Part shown: piece by piece, positions 37,300 through 50,709 of the stretch
Numbering within the stretch: the first letter of the stretch is position 1
How the letters are laid out: every line of letters starts with the position of its first letter
DNA from: Sipunculus nudus
Taxonomy: Eukaryota > Annelida > Sipuncula > Golfingiida > Sipunculidae
Length of the DNA stretch: 64,000 nt
Reading direction: 5' to 3'
Assembly (NCBI GenBank): GCA_026874595.1
Contig: CM049308.1
Location: forward strand, 22,857,867-22,921,866
Notes under the pieces: generated by a model
The model's input: only the letters and a program-made list of their open reading frames with translations
Told to the model about the DNA's origin: nothing
Databases searched by the model: none
Translations under genes and position numbers: made by a program

Positions 37300-38099
37300 A
37301 AACCTAAAGAAAGGCATACTTCAATTAATTTATTATGTGAACAAAGATATTGTGCCCTTGTGTGCAATATTATGAGTTCATATGGGTTAGTTATGTGTCT
37401 GGCTGTCTTGAATGTTTGGATTCTGTTTGTTTTGCAAGGAATGTTGCTTTTATTTAACATGATAAAAAAATAATTGGTGATTTGATAAAAATGAAATGTG
37501 GGAGAATTTGATGACTGATGACATGACACACATGAGCTGGGCCATGTAAAAAATATGGAAACTGAAAATCCAAATATCTGTTGATGAAAACCTCTTCACC
37601 CTTTTGTAACCTTATCATTTACCCCTTCACTCACCATGATACATTTTATAACACCAGGACAGATGTTATGTTAATGAAAGGTTAAAATAACAAGCATTCA
37701 TATTCAACAAGTAATGAAACTGAAGGAAATTTATCATGCTGAAACCAGCACAGCTGATATTCTGTATACATTGTGCATATACAGATCACACACACATATA
37801 TATAAAGGTGGACATATAGCATATATCTCAATCTAAGGTGGGATATTGGGAATGTCTGGACAAAAGGGTTCTAACCTTTCAGATACATGCATTCCCCCTA
37901 TGCATACTTGAATAATAATAATAATTATTATTATTATCATTATTATTAAATTATGCATAATATAGTTATAATGGCCACAACATAATATTAAACACAAACA
38001 CACTCAAATATATAAATTACACAACTATACTAGGTACACACACATAAGCATGTATCAGCATATTTTGAATGAGAGTGAACCCCATTTATAAATGTATTT

Positions 38100-38134
<35 letters not shown>

Positions 38135-38945
38135 TTTCCACTATGAGAGAAATCTCTGTGTGGGAATGTACATGCTAATAGTAAGGTACACCAGTTGTGT
38201 CCTGCTAACCTGTAAGGACAATAAACACGGGGACCTTATCTGGAGATATCAATCTTGTATGCCATACTGCAAGGCGCCACCGCAGCCTTTTGATATACGC
38301 TGTGTTCGGGTGACACCTGGAGGCCCAAGTGTGTAAAAAGATAAAGATAAAAGATATGGACATTATCAGTCACGTTACACAGGTCAAATGATTCAGAGTT
38401 CAAAGAGGTCATCTGTGGGATAGTCATGGCAGGTAACTTATCAAACATGGTCATGTTTATTGGGGTTTGAAATCATTCCCAGATACGTTATCAGTTTTAC
38501 CTGTCAAAGGTATAAAACACAAAGTGCCCACTGGACGAGGTACATGCATATCACCTATGGTTCTGTTAAAAGTAAAAGTTGTAGCTTCACCTGTGCATGT
38601 GATTGTTTCCTATAAGCTGTAAATAAAATATAGACTTTAGTCTTTGGAAATTTTTTTCTTTTTACTCTTTTGATTCGTTCAAAAGCTTCTGTATGGGATG
38701 CTTTATATGTGCTAGCAATACAACTCTTTCTTTACATGATGAGCTGTAAGTGTATATTTATTTTTGCAGTTTTATAATTTTAATCCTCGTCTGTTAATAA
38801 AAACACCAAATTTCCCCACTGTATTTGTTTCTTATTTTTGCATGGGACCCTGTGTGGATGAAATAAAGTTGACAGTTGTCAGGTCATGCATTGTGTACAT
38901 GTATTCAGACAAATATTTACTTGTGTCAGATCAATGGCACCTTAG
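37300..38945. other. Unique sequence with microsatellites, no gene seen
   Basis: An AAT/ATT trinucleotide tract lies at 37909-37948, and a (TA)n-(TG)n compound repeat lies at 38098-38133. Small open frames have no supporting features. Confidence 0.55.
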
Positions 38946-41260
38946 TGTTACCAGTGGTAAACATGAAGCCTCTTCACAACACTGACCTGTTACCATTGGT
39001 TACTGTGACACCTCACCACCACACTGGACCTGTTACCAGCCTGAGTGGTCACCATGACACCTGACCACCACTCTGGACCTGTTACCAGTTAGTACCATGA
39101 TACGTCATCAACACACTGGACCTGTTACCAGTGTCCACCATATCTTCTCACAACCACACTGGACCTGTTACCAGTGGTCACCATATCTTCTCACAACCAC
39201 ACTGGACCTGTTACCAGTGGTCACCATATCTTCTCACCACCACACTGGACCTGTTACCAGTGGTCACCATGACACCTCAACACCACACTGGACATGTTAC
39301 CAGTGGTCACCATATCTTCTCACCACCACACTGGACCTGTTACCAGTGGTCACCATGACACCTCAACACCACACTGGACCTGTTACCAGTGGTCACCATG
39401 ACACCTCAACACCACACTGGACCTGTTACCAGTGGTCACCATGACACCTCACCATCATACTGGACATGTTACCAGTGGTCACCATGACACGTCACTACCA
39501 CACTGGACCTGTTACCAGTGGTCACCATGACACCTCACCATCACGCTGGACATGTTACCAGTGGTCACCATGACACCTCAACACCACACTGGACATGTTA
39601 CCAGTGGTCACCATGACACCTCACCACCACACTGGACCTGTTTCCAGTGGTCACCATGACACCTCACAACCACACTGGACCTGTTACCAGTGGTCACCAT
39701 GACACCTCACCACCACACTGGACATGTTACCAGGAGTCACCATGACACCTCACCACCACACTGGACATGTTACCAGTGGTCACCATGACACCTCAACACC
39801 ACACTGGACATGTTACCAGTGGTGACCATAACACCTCACCATCACACTGGACATGTTACCAGGAGTCACCATGACACCTCAACACCACACTGGACCTGTT
39901 ACCAGTGGTCACCATGACACGTCACCATCACACTGGACATGTTACCAGTGGTCACAATAACACGTCACTACCACACTGGACCTGTTACCAGTGGTCACCA
40001 TGACACCTCACCACCACACTGGACCTGTTACCAGTGGTCACCATGACACCTCAACACCACACTGTACATGTTACCAGTGGTCACCATGACACGTCACTAC
40101 CACACTGGACCTGTTACCAGGGGTCACCATGACACCTCACCATCACACTGGACATGTTACTAGTGGTCACCATGACACCTCAACACCACACTGGACATGT
40201 TACCAGTGGTCATCATGACACCTCACCATCACACTGGACATTTTACCAGGAGTCACCATGACACCTCAACACCACACTGGACCTGTTACCAGTGGTCACC
40301 ATGACACGTCACCATCACACTGGACATGTTACCAGTGGTCACCATGACACGTCACTACCACACTGGACCTGTTACCAGTGGTCACCATGACACCTCACCA
40401 TCACGCTGGACATGTTACCAGTGGTCACCATGACACCTCAACACCACACTGGACCTGTTACCAGTGGTCACCATGACACCTCAACACCACATTGGACCTG
40501 TTACCAGGGGTCACCATGACACCTCACCATCACACTGGACATGTTACTAGTGGTCACCATGACACCTCAACACCACACTGGACATGTTACCAGTGGTCAT
40601 CATGACACCTCACCATCACACTGGACATTTTACCAGGAGTCACCATGACACCTCAACACCACACTGGACCTGTTACCAGTGGTCACCATGACACGTCACC
40701 ATCACACTGGACATGTTACCAGTGGTCACCATGACACGTCACTACCACACTGGACCTGTTACCAGTGGTCACCATGACACCTCACCATCACGCTGGACAT
40801 GTTACCAGTGGTCACCATGACACCTCAACACCACACTGGACCTGTTACCAGTGGTCACCATGACACCTCAACACCACATTGGACCTTTTACCAGTGGTCA
40901 CCATGACACCTCACCATCACACTGGACATGTTACCAGTGGTCACCATGACACCTGACCACCACACTGGACCTTTTACCAGTGGTCACCATGACACCTCAC
41001 CACCACACTGGACATGTTACCAGTGGTCACCATGACACCTCAACACCACACTGGACATGTTACTAGTGGTCACCATGACACCTCACAACCACACTGGACA
41101 TGTTACCAGTGGACACAATGACACCTGACTACCACACTGGACCTGTTACCAGTGGTCACCATGACACCTCACCATCACACTGGACATGTTACCAGTGGTC
41201 ACCATGACACCTCACCATCACACTGGACATGTTACCATTGGTCACCATGACATCTCATGA
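38946..41260. repeat. 43 bp tandem array, about 54 units
   Basis: The unit is CACCATGACACCTCACCACC, ACACTGGACCTGTTACCAGT, GGT. Nearly every unit carries GGTCA-CCA-TGACA, an inverted repeat one base from the GGTCAnnnTGACC steroid-receptor-type palindrome. A block of nine units (387 bp) is duplicated: the rare variant GGACATTTTACCAGGAGTC occurs at about 40237 and again exactly 387 bp later. At 43 bp the frame shifts each unit, so the open frames are chance. Confidence 0.95.
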
Positions 41261-43009
41261 CACTTCATCTGCTTGGCAGACATAATATCTCTTCACTGCC
41301 ACCATTACAACCACATTACCTACATAGATTTATTCATGATAGTAACTTCTTTATATATATATTTCCCCTAGATTGTGTGGTTACCTAGATCCTTACTGAT
41401 ACTGAAAGTTTTGCTTTGTTGCCACTGTAAGGCATCAACATCATACTTATCCCATTAATACCAATTACAATCAAGGTTAATCTCTCACTCATTTAACCTT
41501 TTACCAGTAATGACTCTGCAGATTCATTACCTTTTCACACCTGTAGTAAATTATCAATAATTTCACTGGTTCTTCCCTCAGGTGATCAAGACACAGGTGT
41601 AACCATTGTGTATCACATTTAATGAGCATTTCTCTCAACACTTCAGCTAACTGGACTGGATCTATCGCTTAAGGGCCTCTATGACCCCATTAGACCAAGA
41701 AATATCTCTTCTGCAATAATTTTCTGCATGGTCTGTCATAAATATTGACTGGAATATTACATTTGAAAGAGAACACCTGTCTACAATAGTTTGCCGGCCT
41801 TAGCTGTAATCATGGAGTACTCACACAAAATGATGACACTGTGAAAAACCTATCATTTATGTCTGTTGTTAGTACTAGTGTTATTGGTGAAGATTAAGAT
41901 TATGCTTTCCCGAGCTTTGTGCTTGTGAGGAAAAGGCATGGATTTGGAAGTTTAAGGTGCCTTGTTCTGTCTTGAATGTGGGAATATATATTCATTTCTA
42001 GGACTTAGATTTTGAAATTTAAATTATCTTTTTTTTCAACTCTTTAAGATTCTATGGATAAAATAAGCAGACATCAAAGTTCAAAATCTCATTTTCTTCC
42101 TTGATCAGGTTTGCTTGTATCCTCATGTTAAGGGCTATAATTTTGAAATTTTTTATATGTTGAAGTTAAAGGTGGGGCTCACACATGGCCCGATAATGAC
42201 ATTAAACATTGTGGTTACATCAGGTCAACACTGGAACACTGGTGTGATATCGGGATTTCATCGGGAAGCGAGTGAAGGTGTGGGAGACATTGGGACCTGT
42301 TTAAAACTTGGCAATTGTTGTTACATCAGCATCAGAACACCAGATCAGGACACATTTGGGTGGTATTTTGTCACATTGTGGCAACATTTGGACACATCAG
42401 GGTGACATTGGGACAACATCAGCAGATCAGGACACATTTGGGTGACATGAGTGATGGGTGAGCAAGCTTAGCCTAAGCCAAATGTGAAAGGCTTTGATTT
42501 TAATGTTTGGTGTCGGATTTTCTCCCTTTTAGGTTTGAGTATGTACTGTTAAAGGGGCCTACTCTTATATCTGACATCTTTTAACTCAAGCCTTGGAACT
42601 TTCATAAAAAATAGGCCAGTAAAAGCCAGTCCCACAACACACAGGCTGTTTATTTTGTTTATATCCACATGTATATTACATGGTGGGGGCCAAACAAAAT
42701 ATTCCAAACAGGTTCAACAAGAACAATTGTTGGCAAGTCAGCTAAACCAGAGTTTTTCAAAAGGATCTTGCAACTGTTGACCTTTCAACCACTTGCACAT
42801 GTGCTACCAGCCACCTCAGGTTACTGGTACGTAGTTTTTCTGTTTGTCAACATTGGCACATGTACTGTGATTACTAACAGCTTGTAGATAAACAAGGTAA
42901 TTCAACTGTCACAAACACATTATAAGAACTTGTCTTAACAGGAATCACCAACAGTTCATCAATATGTATGCAGAGTAAGCCAGAAATCCAATAAACTCTA
43001 TACCAAAGG
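41261..43009. other. Unique sequence, no gene seen
   Basis: 42180-42450 holds a decayed short repeat of GGACACAT/GGGTGACAT words. A 96-codon plus frame (42115-42405) runs through it and is not supported as a gene. Confidence 0.45.
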
Positions 43010-43090
43010 TAGGAGAAAAGCTGGCTTTAAGGTTTAAGGTTTTGAGACTGATGTTCTGGGTTCAAATCCCACCAGGGCTGATGGTGAGAT
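43010..43090 (+). mobile_element. tRNA-derived SINE head fragment
   Basis: GGGTTCAAATCCCACCAGGG (from 43058) is a good RNA polymerase III B-box with its T-arm. Upstream GGCTTTAAGG is a weak A-box. No SINE body or target duplication was identified. Confidence 0.4.
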
Positions 43091-45170
43091 TTACTCTCCT
43101 TCTGTCCTGTTTTGTCTTATATTTTATTTGAGGATTTTGTCTTTTTGGTTATTTTAAACATTACATATACAGGTTTGCCAGCAGTTAGGGAAAAGTCAGG
43201 GAAAATTTATTTTTTTCAAGGTTAGGGAAAATAAGTCCGGGAATTTCATAAAAAGTCAGGGAATTCTTCGATATTTTTGGAAGTCAGGAATTTTTTTATG
43301 GCTATGGCAATCACAGTTAGGTATCGGGTTGACATCACTTTGGCATTTCTTATAAAAAAATTGGTGTGTATGCAAATTCAGTCTTGTTTCCTTTTAATTT
43401 TAATATAAAAAGGTCGATGATCCAGAGTATGGATACATGCACAAAATATAACACCAACAATTCATGATGTACAAATTCTGTTTCTAAGCAATAATATACA
43501 CAAAAACAGGACCTGATGAATGATTCTGGTGTTCCCTGAAATCAAAGATATTAAAAACAATACTTTCATTTTTATTTCCACTTATTAGCAATGGGAAAAA
43601 AGCCTCTTTAAATGTCAAACCTTGTTTATCATTATTTTTCAATCAGTGGAATATTTTTAGCATGTTAAACGAATTTCTTTTACAAATTATAGGAAGTTGA
43701 TCATGAACTAAAGAAAAACAATTTTAGAATAAAATTGAAAATATTATTTTTAAGCTACAACCATTAATAAAATTATTTTTAGTCCTTGACCACAGAGTTA
43801 CTGGTTGGATAACCATTTAATAATGCAACAAGAAAAGAAAATAAATGAATGTCGGGGGGAAAAAATTATTAAACTTGCATAAATGAAAGAAATTATTGAT
43901 AATTTGTTCTGCTATAAGGATGTTCTGGTATGTATTTCTGGTCTTATTGAAAAAAAATGAGACCTTGCTGCACGTTTGCAATGTCTGAGTGGTGGTTTTT
44001 GTGTCAGTGTTTTCTTCGATCGCCAGGTATGTACAGAGTACCCAGGCAGGCAGTACGTTTGTTAATCAGAAAGTGAAGAGCAGCAGAGCTAACTAGGCCA
44101 TTGATGGGTTATTGTCTGAGAGGTCCAAGATTAAAGAAACTACAAATGGAAAAAAGCACTAGGGTCAGAAAAGTTGCGGTAGTTTGCGTTAATTACCCTT
44201 TTGAGGTAGCGCCTCTTCTTGGGAGTTTCAAACACTTGTGTACTACCGTGTGGTATGATCTTCCCCGTTAGATGGGTATTTTGTGTTAATTTTGTTCATA
44301 TTAACATAGCAAAGTGAATTGAAGTGTTTAAGTACAACTGCTTCAAGGAATTATTAAGTCTGTGGTGGGATTGGGTATTTTTGAATCTTTGGACAGAAAC
44401 GTGTGTAAAATAAGTGAAAATATCTGACAGATATCCGACCCTTTGAATGGAAGGTGGCCGTCTTGTGTTTATTAGCTGTACAGTTATTAACTTGTTATAA
44501 TAAGACTAAGAGTTTGGTTTTGCATTGACCATTTTCTTTTATTACGTTGCACATGCATAGGCATTTATAATGTGTAGTGTATTTGACCTTTATTGGAAAT
44601 GTCAGACTTGATTTATGAGTAGATAAACAGATATCCAAATCATCCATATAAGGGGTGTGAAATGAATCAAATAATGGATTTACTTAATCCCAACCCCAGG
44701 ATTAAATTGTAATCCATGTTTAACCTCACCATTGATTTGTTTTATTTATCTTTCATATACCACCCTGAAGGCCTCTATGAGCTCTCAATTTTGATGGAGA
44801 ATGCCATGTTGTTGGGGCTGTTTATGATGCATGTGCCCTAAAATCTAATATGTATACTCACATTTAGCTCGTTCCACTTGCTAAAATTTAATAACATACA
44901 TGATAGTAAAATGTTTGCTTTTAATGGAAAGGGGATTTTTAATTTACTATAAAGGAGAAAAGGGAATGGATAATTGAATCGAACCTATCAAGAATTGATG
45001 CTACCGCTCCTCACAATTTGCAAGCCTAACCCATATAATGATCATTAAATATGATTTGGCAGATTACAAAGATTTTTCACCAAGATTTCAGCATTGTGAA
45101 TATTAATCTTGTGACATGATCTTTTTAGTGTTTATTACAGTCATTTAAGATTACCCTAGTGCTTAGAAAG
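43091..45170. other. Unique AT-rich sequence, no gene seen
   Basis: 43185-43300 has several irregular copies of AAGTCAGGGAA. The rest lacks coding signal. Confidence 0.5.
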
Positions 45171-45474
45171 TAGGTAAAGTCTGTTTGGCGTTTACACCCT
45201 AGCCTAAAAGCTCATCAGGCTGGAGCTTATTCCGTGTTTCTCTAGTTTGAAGCAACATTGGAGTTAAACTACTCCTGGATGAGACACTAGTCCATCGCAG
45301 GTTACCTTCCCAGTATTTACTGGTACCTGTTTCTTCTGCTGGGTGGACAGAGTCACTTGCGGTTGTGACTTTGCCCAAGGGTCTTGACATGGTGGGGGTT
45401 TAACTAGGATTTGAACTCACAACCTCTCAACTTGGGCCCAGCACCATAACCATCACACAACCACCCCCGATTTG
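45171..45474 (-). mobile_element. tRNA-derived SINE with target-site duplications
   Basis: Read on the minus strand, the head starts GGGGGTGGTTGTGTGATGG. It has B-box GAGTTCAAATCC (45408-45419), and ACCCCC closes the acceptor stem with GGGGGT. The body includes CTGCGATGGACTAGTGTC and TCATCCAGGAG, and near its end CTGATGAGCTTTTAGGC. Direct repeats of 12 bp with one mismatch flank it: GTGCTTAGAAAG at 45159-45170 and GTGCTTAGTAAG at 45475-45486. Tripartite head-body-tail structure plus target duplication supports a LINE-mobilised SINE. Its 63-codon open frame is irrelevant. Confidence 0.85.
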
Positions 45475-45902
45475 GTGCTTAGTAAGCTGGGTGTGTAATG
45501 ATGATTGGCTGTGATGTAAGATCATTTACTTCACTAAGTTAAACAGGAGATTTTCATTTTCCTTAAAATTTAACTTCTTGTATCTGCTGTTTCAACTGTG
45601 ACCTCTAGCTGTCATAGTAGCCACAGTATATGGTAGCGTTCAATTTATATGAACATGATTCAGTCAAATTAACTACTGAACGCTGTGAATATCTGTTCTG
45701 TTTACTGATTTATTTTCTGAAAAATTACTGATTATTCAATATTTGTAATAATTTCTTAATTATTCCTGTCCATTTTATGAAATAGTTTAGTTCATTATTC
45801 TTCATAATTATTCTCTCTCTTAAGATGTTCAAAAATCATCTTTTGGGCAAAACCACCTGTAGGCAGTGGTCCTAACATTGATAAGAGAATGAATTAATAC
45901 TG

Positions 45903-46345
45903 TGTGTGAGAGGTATACATGAACTAAGTATGTTCACATTATCAACTAACTGATAAGGAAAATTATATCCACTCTCTTTGCCAAGGTTCTGCATGTCAAA
46001 ATATGGCAAAGATTCTCTTAAATATCTTGATATCAAGCTTTGGAATGGATTAGAAAAAAGATTCAAATTCTCTGATAGTTTAACAGAATTTAAAAGATAC
46101 CAGGACAAATGGAATGGTCCAATTTATAAATGCAGTTTATGTAAAAAATACCTGGTCTTATTCTTTGTCATGATACTCCCTGTATGTTTAATTTTTATGC
46201 TGCATTTTCTTACCTTTACATATATGTTAATCACTGATTTTATTTTTAGTCAGCATAAGTACATGCTTAGTACTAATGTTTGATACATGTATTGTAAAGC
46301 TCTGACTTTAAATAAATCTGGTTTAGTTGAGTTTGGTTGACTTAT
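45903..46345 (+). pseudogene. Truncated LINE: C-terminal end of a non-LTR reverse transcriptase
   Basis: In one frame, residues HELSMFTLSTN are followed by two stops, then a block ending KYGKDSLKYLDIKLWNGL, then FSDSLTEFKRYQDKWNGP and a CSLCK end. The order (K-Y/G-K-x-S, K-x-W-N, then F-K-x, W-x-G-P, C-x-x-C) is that of the tail of CR1/Jockey-like non-LTR polyproteins in invertebrates. Everything upstream, including the catalytic domain, is missing. An AATAAA-like AAATAAATCTGG and a TTTAG-type tail (GGTTTAGTTGAGTTTGGTTG) follow at 46308-46340, as expected for a 5'-truncated LINE insert. Confidence 0.65.
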
Positions 46346-48535
46346 ACAGTCAGTGAATGGTCCTTGTTGCACTCACAAGTGCCTGGCCAGGGTTGTCACT
46401 TGGTTGCACTCAAGTGGTCAACACTCCATTGATGTTTGTAGATGGCTTGATAGCTTGACTTAGTTGACTGCTGGCCTGATGGTTGGTTGGACAAGTGACC
46501 ACTGTTATAGAGCACATAATGACCGCTTGATATGAGGACAAGCTTGTGTCAACATCATTTACAAATGAACTCAAACACAATGATAATATCATTGGTAATT
46601 CATTGAAGGCTCATAAATCAATAGCAAACAGGTAACAATTAATTTTTAAACATTTTCAGACTTTAATCAAATGATGAGTAGTAGAAAAAGGAATTACATA
46701 TAAACAGCATTAAAAAACTTCACTTTATTTATACTAATTCAATTTACTTTTCAAACTTTTTAATAATATTTTTTTGCACAGAGTTGTTGAGGTTAACAGG
46801 TAAATGTGGACTGTGGATGGTTATGCTGGAAAACATTTAAATTTAGCCAAAATGAAGTAATATTGTGCATGAGTTAATACATATATTATTGCAAATTAAT
46901 ATGTGCCTTTAATATTAAAGTAATAATGAACACACTGACCTGATTTTTTTCATAGTATTTCTAAAATAGTTCTAAATTAAAGTGAGCTTCATTAATGACT
47001 CCATCACAAAGATTGAAAATAGAAAATTTTATTGTGTTAATATTTGGTAAATATTTAAGTATGGTACATATATCAGTTTCTAGGAAAGGCCTTATCACTA
47101 AATTTAGTAACCTCACTGGGAAAAAACTTACAACTAAATGTAAAACCATGCACTGTCCACTGTAGAAATAATGTCTGTAGTTCAGGTGCTCACAAAATAT
47201 AAAGGTTTGGCAAATCATCCTGAACACACAACAATAGAAAGTTTATAAATGAAAAAAATTACAATAATAATTTCACTTGTATATCAGTGTTATGTATGAT
47301 TCAGTTGCAATATTGCTACATCTTCTTTCCATCAAAGTAGCAGTTTGTCATACAAATGGACAGAAGGACTGCCAGCCACGAGGCAGACAGTGAGTGAGTT
47401 GACAGTAGGTCCAGCAGCAGTGTGTCTTGATCAGTGCCGACTTTTATAGAGTTGCTCAGGTGAACATCACAAGTGTATGGAAAGTGTAAGAATTCAGATT
47501 TATGTAGCATCAGATTAGATTGTCCTGGTAAATGGTGGATGGACCAGTCCGTCCAGCATCTGAAGATGGCTTAATGATTACCAAAGTAGCAACAGAATGA
47601 TGTCGGGAGAATGGCGGAGTAGTCAGAGACAGTCAGAGACAGAGACCAGCCACCACTGGCCCTTGGTGGTGCCACGACCATCAGCATTGCCAGACTATTA
47701 ATTTTCCTGCAGGTCTACTGGGCAGCTTTGTATTAGTTACTTTGTATCAGTGGCTGAATCACATCTGCTACCACAGTGGCTGTTCAGCAGATCAGGGCCT
47801 TCCCCAATGTCCATCTTAATCTCTTTTCCATCGATCTTAAATAAGGGAGCTATTGACCAATGGCTAATCCCCATCCCTGCTGTAAGGGTGCTTTAGGCTG
47901 ACCAGTAGGCTTGCTATATAACCAGCATGTGATCAACGTTAAGTCCAGAGTTCAGTAATTAGATCAGCTTGTCTAGGCAATCTTACCAAATTAGCTTGGG
48001 TCCCTTTCTTGTAACTTGAGAACTAAGATGGGTATAACAAAATCAATATATGATATGAAGACCAGTTGTTGCATTTGAGTGGAATTGGCCCCATGTGGGG
48101 GTGAAGGTTAATAGACTTCCACAATGTGCTGGGTATTGTCGGTGTCAGCAGTGGGATATGGGGAGTGCACTGATATCTCGGATTAATGTAGGCAGGCTAT
48201 TGCATATAGATTATAAGAATATTAGTATCTACTTAAAGAACAAACCATTGCCTGAAGATGGCTGTGGATGTTGAATCAGGACAAAAACACATGGTTAACA
48301 TGAATATGCCGTGACATTATATACTCTATTAGTGAAAAAAGAAAGCTAATAGTGGGTAATATATTATCATTAGATGTTCTGTATTTTACCATGTAAATAT
48401 TGCATAGTCCATAAACCTTTGTAAGGCATTTGCAATGAGCTGATATGCACAACTATATCATAACCAAATCACATTGATTTTATCTTGTCTCAATGAATGC
48501 TAGGAGACAAAATGATGATATTGATGTCAGAAAAA
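46346..48535. other. Unique sequence, no gene seen
   Basis: 47530-47960 is a more balanced, non-repetitive island with several ATTA words, a CTATATAA word and a CAGAGACAGTCAGAGACAGA micro-duplication. No coding feature is defensible. Confidence 0.4.
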
Positions 48536-48539
48536 GGAA

Positions 48540-49235
48540 TGTTTTGGGATAAACCAATGCTCATCTCCTGTGAAGACCAGTTAAGGATAATTGACATTAT
48601 TCTAAGTGAAGGCTGATTATGTCACCTGACCATCAAACTGAAAGTAATTCATCTAAGAGGGGAGTTATTATAAAGAAGACATTTTCTTACCAATCTGAAT
48701 GTCAAAGGGCTGAATTTCTCCAACTTGAGATCTGATTGGCTTGTACATCTTAATGAAGGCAACTACATGTAAATTGTCACAGTTGCTGTGTTATTGGGTA
48801 TGTCCATGTGACACATCTAAGATAACCAGGTACACTGAATGCACCCCATACAAAGTCATGGCAGATAGACATGCATATAATCCTAACAGAGTTGTGTCAG
48901 AAGCCAGATGTGACAAGATCAACCTGTGTCCCACTCATGAAGACCATTCACACTGAAGGGGAAATAGCTTAATTCCAAATGAATGCCAATAGATCTGCAA
49001 TTTATGCAAATTTGGCATCTTAAGTTGACAAATTGTTGGACAAAACTTTAAATTTGTCTCACCAGTGTGAAGATTGTTTACACTAAAAGAAAATTTCTTG
49101 GCTCTAGGGAAATGCTGATAGGCCTGTACAACTGAGAGTAGGTGACACAAGGAATTGGGCACTATTGGATCACACTAGGTCACATTCATGACCAAAAAAA
49201 TGAGTTCCATTTAATTGACCTCATAACACAATCAT
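48540..49235. repeat. Degenerate about 130 bp repeat region
   Basis: Blocks such as TGAAGACCATTCACACTGAA (about 48940) and TGTGAAGATTGTTTACACTA (about 49067) recur with following GCCAATAGATCTGCA/GCTGATAGGCCTGTA words. It may be the decayed core of another Helitron-like family. Confidence 0.35.
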
Positions 49236-49275
49236 AGCAGATGGACCAGCACATCATGCTGCAGACAGGCACAAG

Positions 49276-49341
49276 GCATGTGATCACCTCATGGGTAGCA
49301 TGTGATCACCTCATGAGTATCATGTGATCACCTCATGGGTG
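49276..49341 (+). repeat. 22 bp triplication
   Basis: Three units of GCATGTGATCACCTCATGGG-TA with one to three differences. Each holds TGATCA and CATGTG. Confidence 0.9.
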
Positions 49342-49370
49342 TCATGCCCCTCAGGGCTGCATGTGGAGCC

Positions 49371-49394
49371 AATCTGTGAGCTTATGCAATGGTG
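49371..49394 (+). mobile_element. Family 'B' 5' end fragment
   Basis: CTGTGAGCTTATGCAATGGT matches positions 9 to about 28 of the B elements at 14498 and 60580. The core does not follow. Confidence 0.4.
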
Positions 49395-50709
49395 TTGCTA
49401 CTATTTCAGATTTGGCAACAGGCCAAAGGGCAGTAATCGCTTCATTTTTTGTTTTGTTTTTATATCCTGGTGTCACCCAGGCACAGTGTCTACTGCACCT
49501 GCAAGCCATGGGTGTGTAATCATCATAAGACCAAGAAACATCCCAAAGACGCACTCATTTGTGAGTGATACACAGTTGTAGGGTACAGCCTTCCCTTTAG
49601 GCCAGCAGAGCGCTCACCCTGGGTTGGGGCTGACTGAAAATCTCTGAAAATATATGCTGAGAGTGGTTAGTGTCAGAAGTGGGATACAGTCGGTGTCCTC
49701 ATTAATACCATTTGTAATTTAGAGTGCCTTCAGGTTTTTCTTCTGGTTAGGTTGGATAAGTTTCACTGTCTCAGCTGCCTGTTGAACCTTGAGAGACCTG
49801 TAGCTTTACCAGGGACTTGACAGTGCCACCTGTGATGCTATCAGATATTCAGCATTTTTGTTTCATTGATACGGTCGTTAACTTTGAATGGTCATGTGGT
49901 CATATGCCTCATGTATCATTAAAAATGTAAAAATATAAAACATTTGATTTGCCTCCAGTTTTACTGGATATATTTCTTAATAGTTGTTCCCTGATAAGTT
50001 TAACATGTCTAATTTGTATTTTTCTGTTAGTGTACTTGCAACAATATCTGATTGGCATTATATTTTTAATGTAATATAGGCATGTCTTGTGTTTTATGTG
50101 ATAGGTGGTGGGTTAAAATTCCCATCTAGTGTTTTCTGGATTAAGTGTACAGGATTGGAATTAAATTTCTGTCAGGTTCATATGATTTTATGACTTGATT
50201 ATAATTGAGTATAAAAATAAGTTTAAAAACTATCTGATTTTCTGTGTTTCTGCAAATGAAAATGTTCTAGTTTCTGTGAAATGAAAGAAAAGCGCCATTT
50301 CATGTAAAAAAGGGTAAAAATTGACAGTGGTAAAATGGTTGACATGTTTTCATATTAAATATCTAGATATCCTGAAACTGCAAAAAAATCTGTTTAAACA
50401 ATCTGCTAAAATACACAAACCATGAGCATATTTACTTTTAAATTGCCACCACCACTATTCATATATCTGCTGGTATTGTCATTTTTAGCTTACAGTCCAC
50501 AACATTTCTAATGGAACAGTCACATAGACATGAGAGCATTTAATTGTGATATATGTACATGTACTCATAGCCAATTCCTCAGTCCTAAAAATATCACAAT
50601 ACAAACAACATTACTTTGTGGTCAGTGTGAATTTTCATGATTAAAATCATAAGAAGTTGGATCACTCTTAACTAAATAATATAATTAAAATAGCTCATTA
50701 GGGGTGCAG
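49395..50709. other. Unique sequence, no gene seen
   Basis: Small overlapping open frames on both strands (49324-49581) and AT-rich DNA without coding signal. Confidence 0.5.

Noticed and set aside
38946-41260. Regular repeats considered as a CRISPR array
   Set aside because: Units are contiguous and wholly similar, with no unique spacers, and the surrounding DNA is eukaryotic in character. The same applies to the 30, 62-66 and 72 bp arrays.
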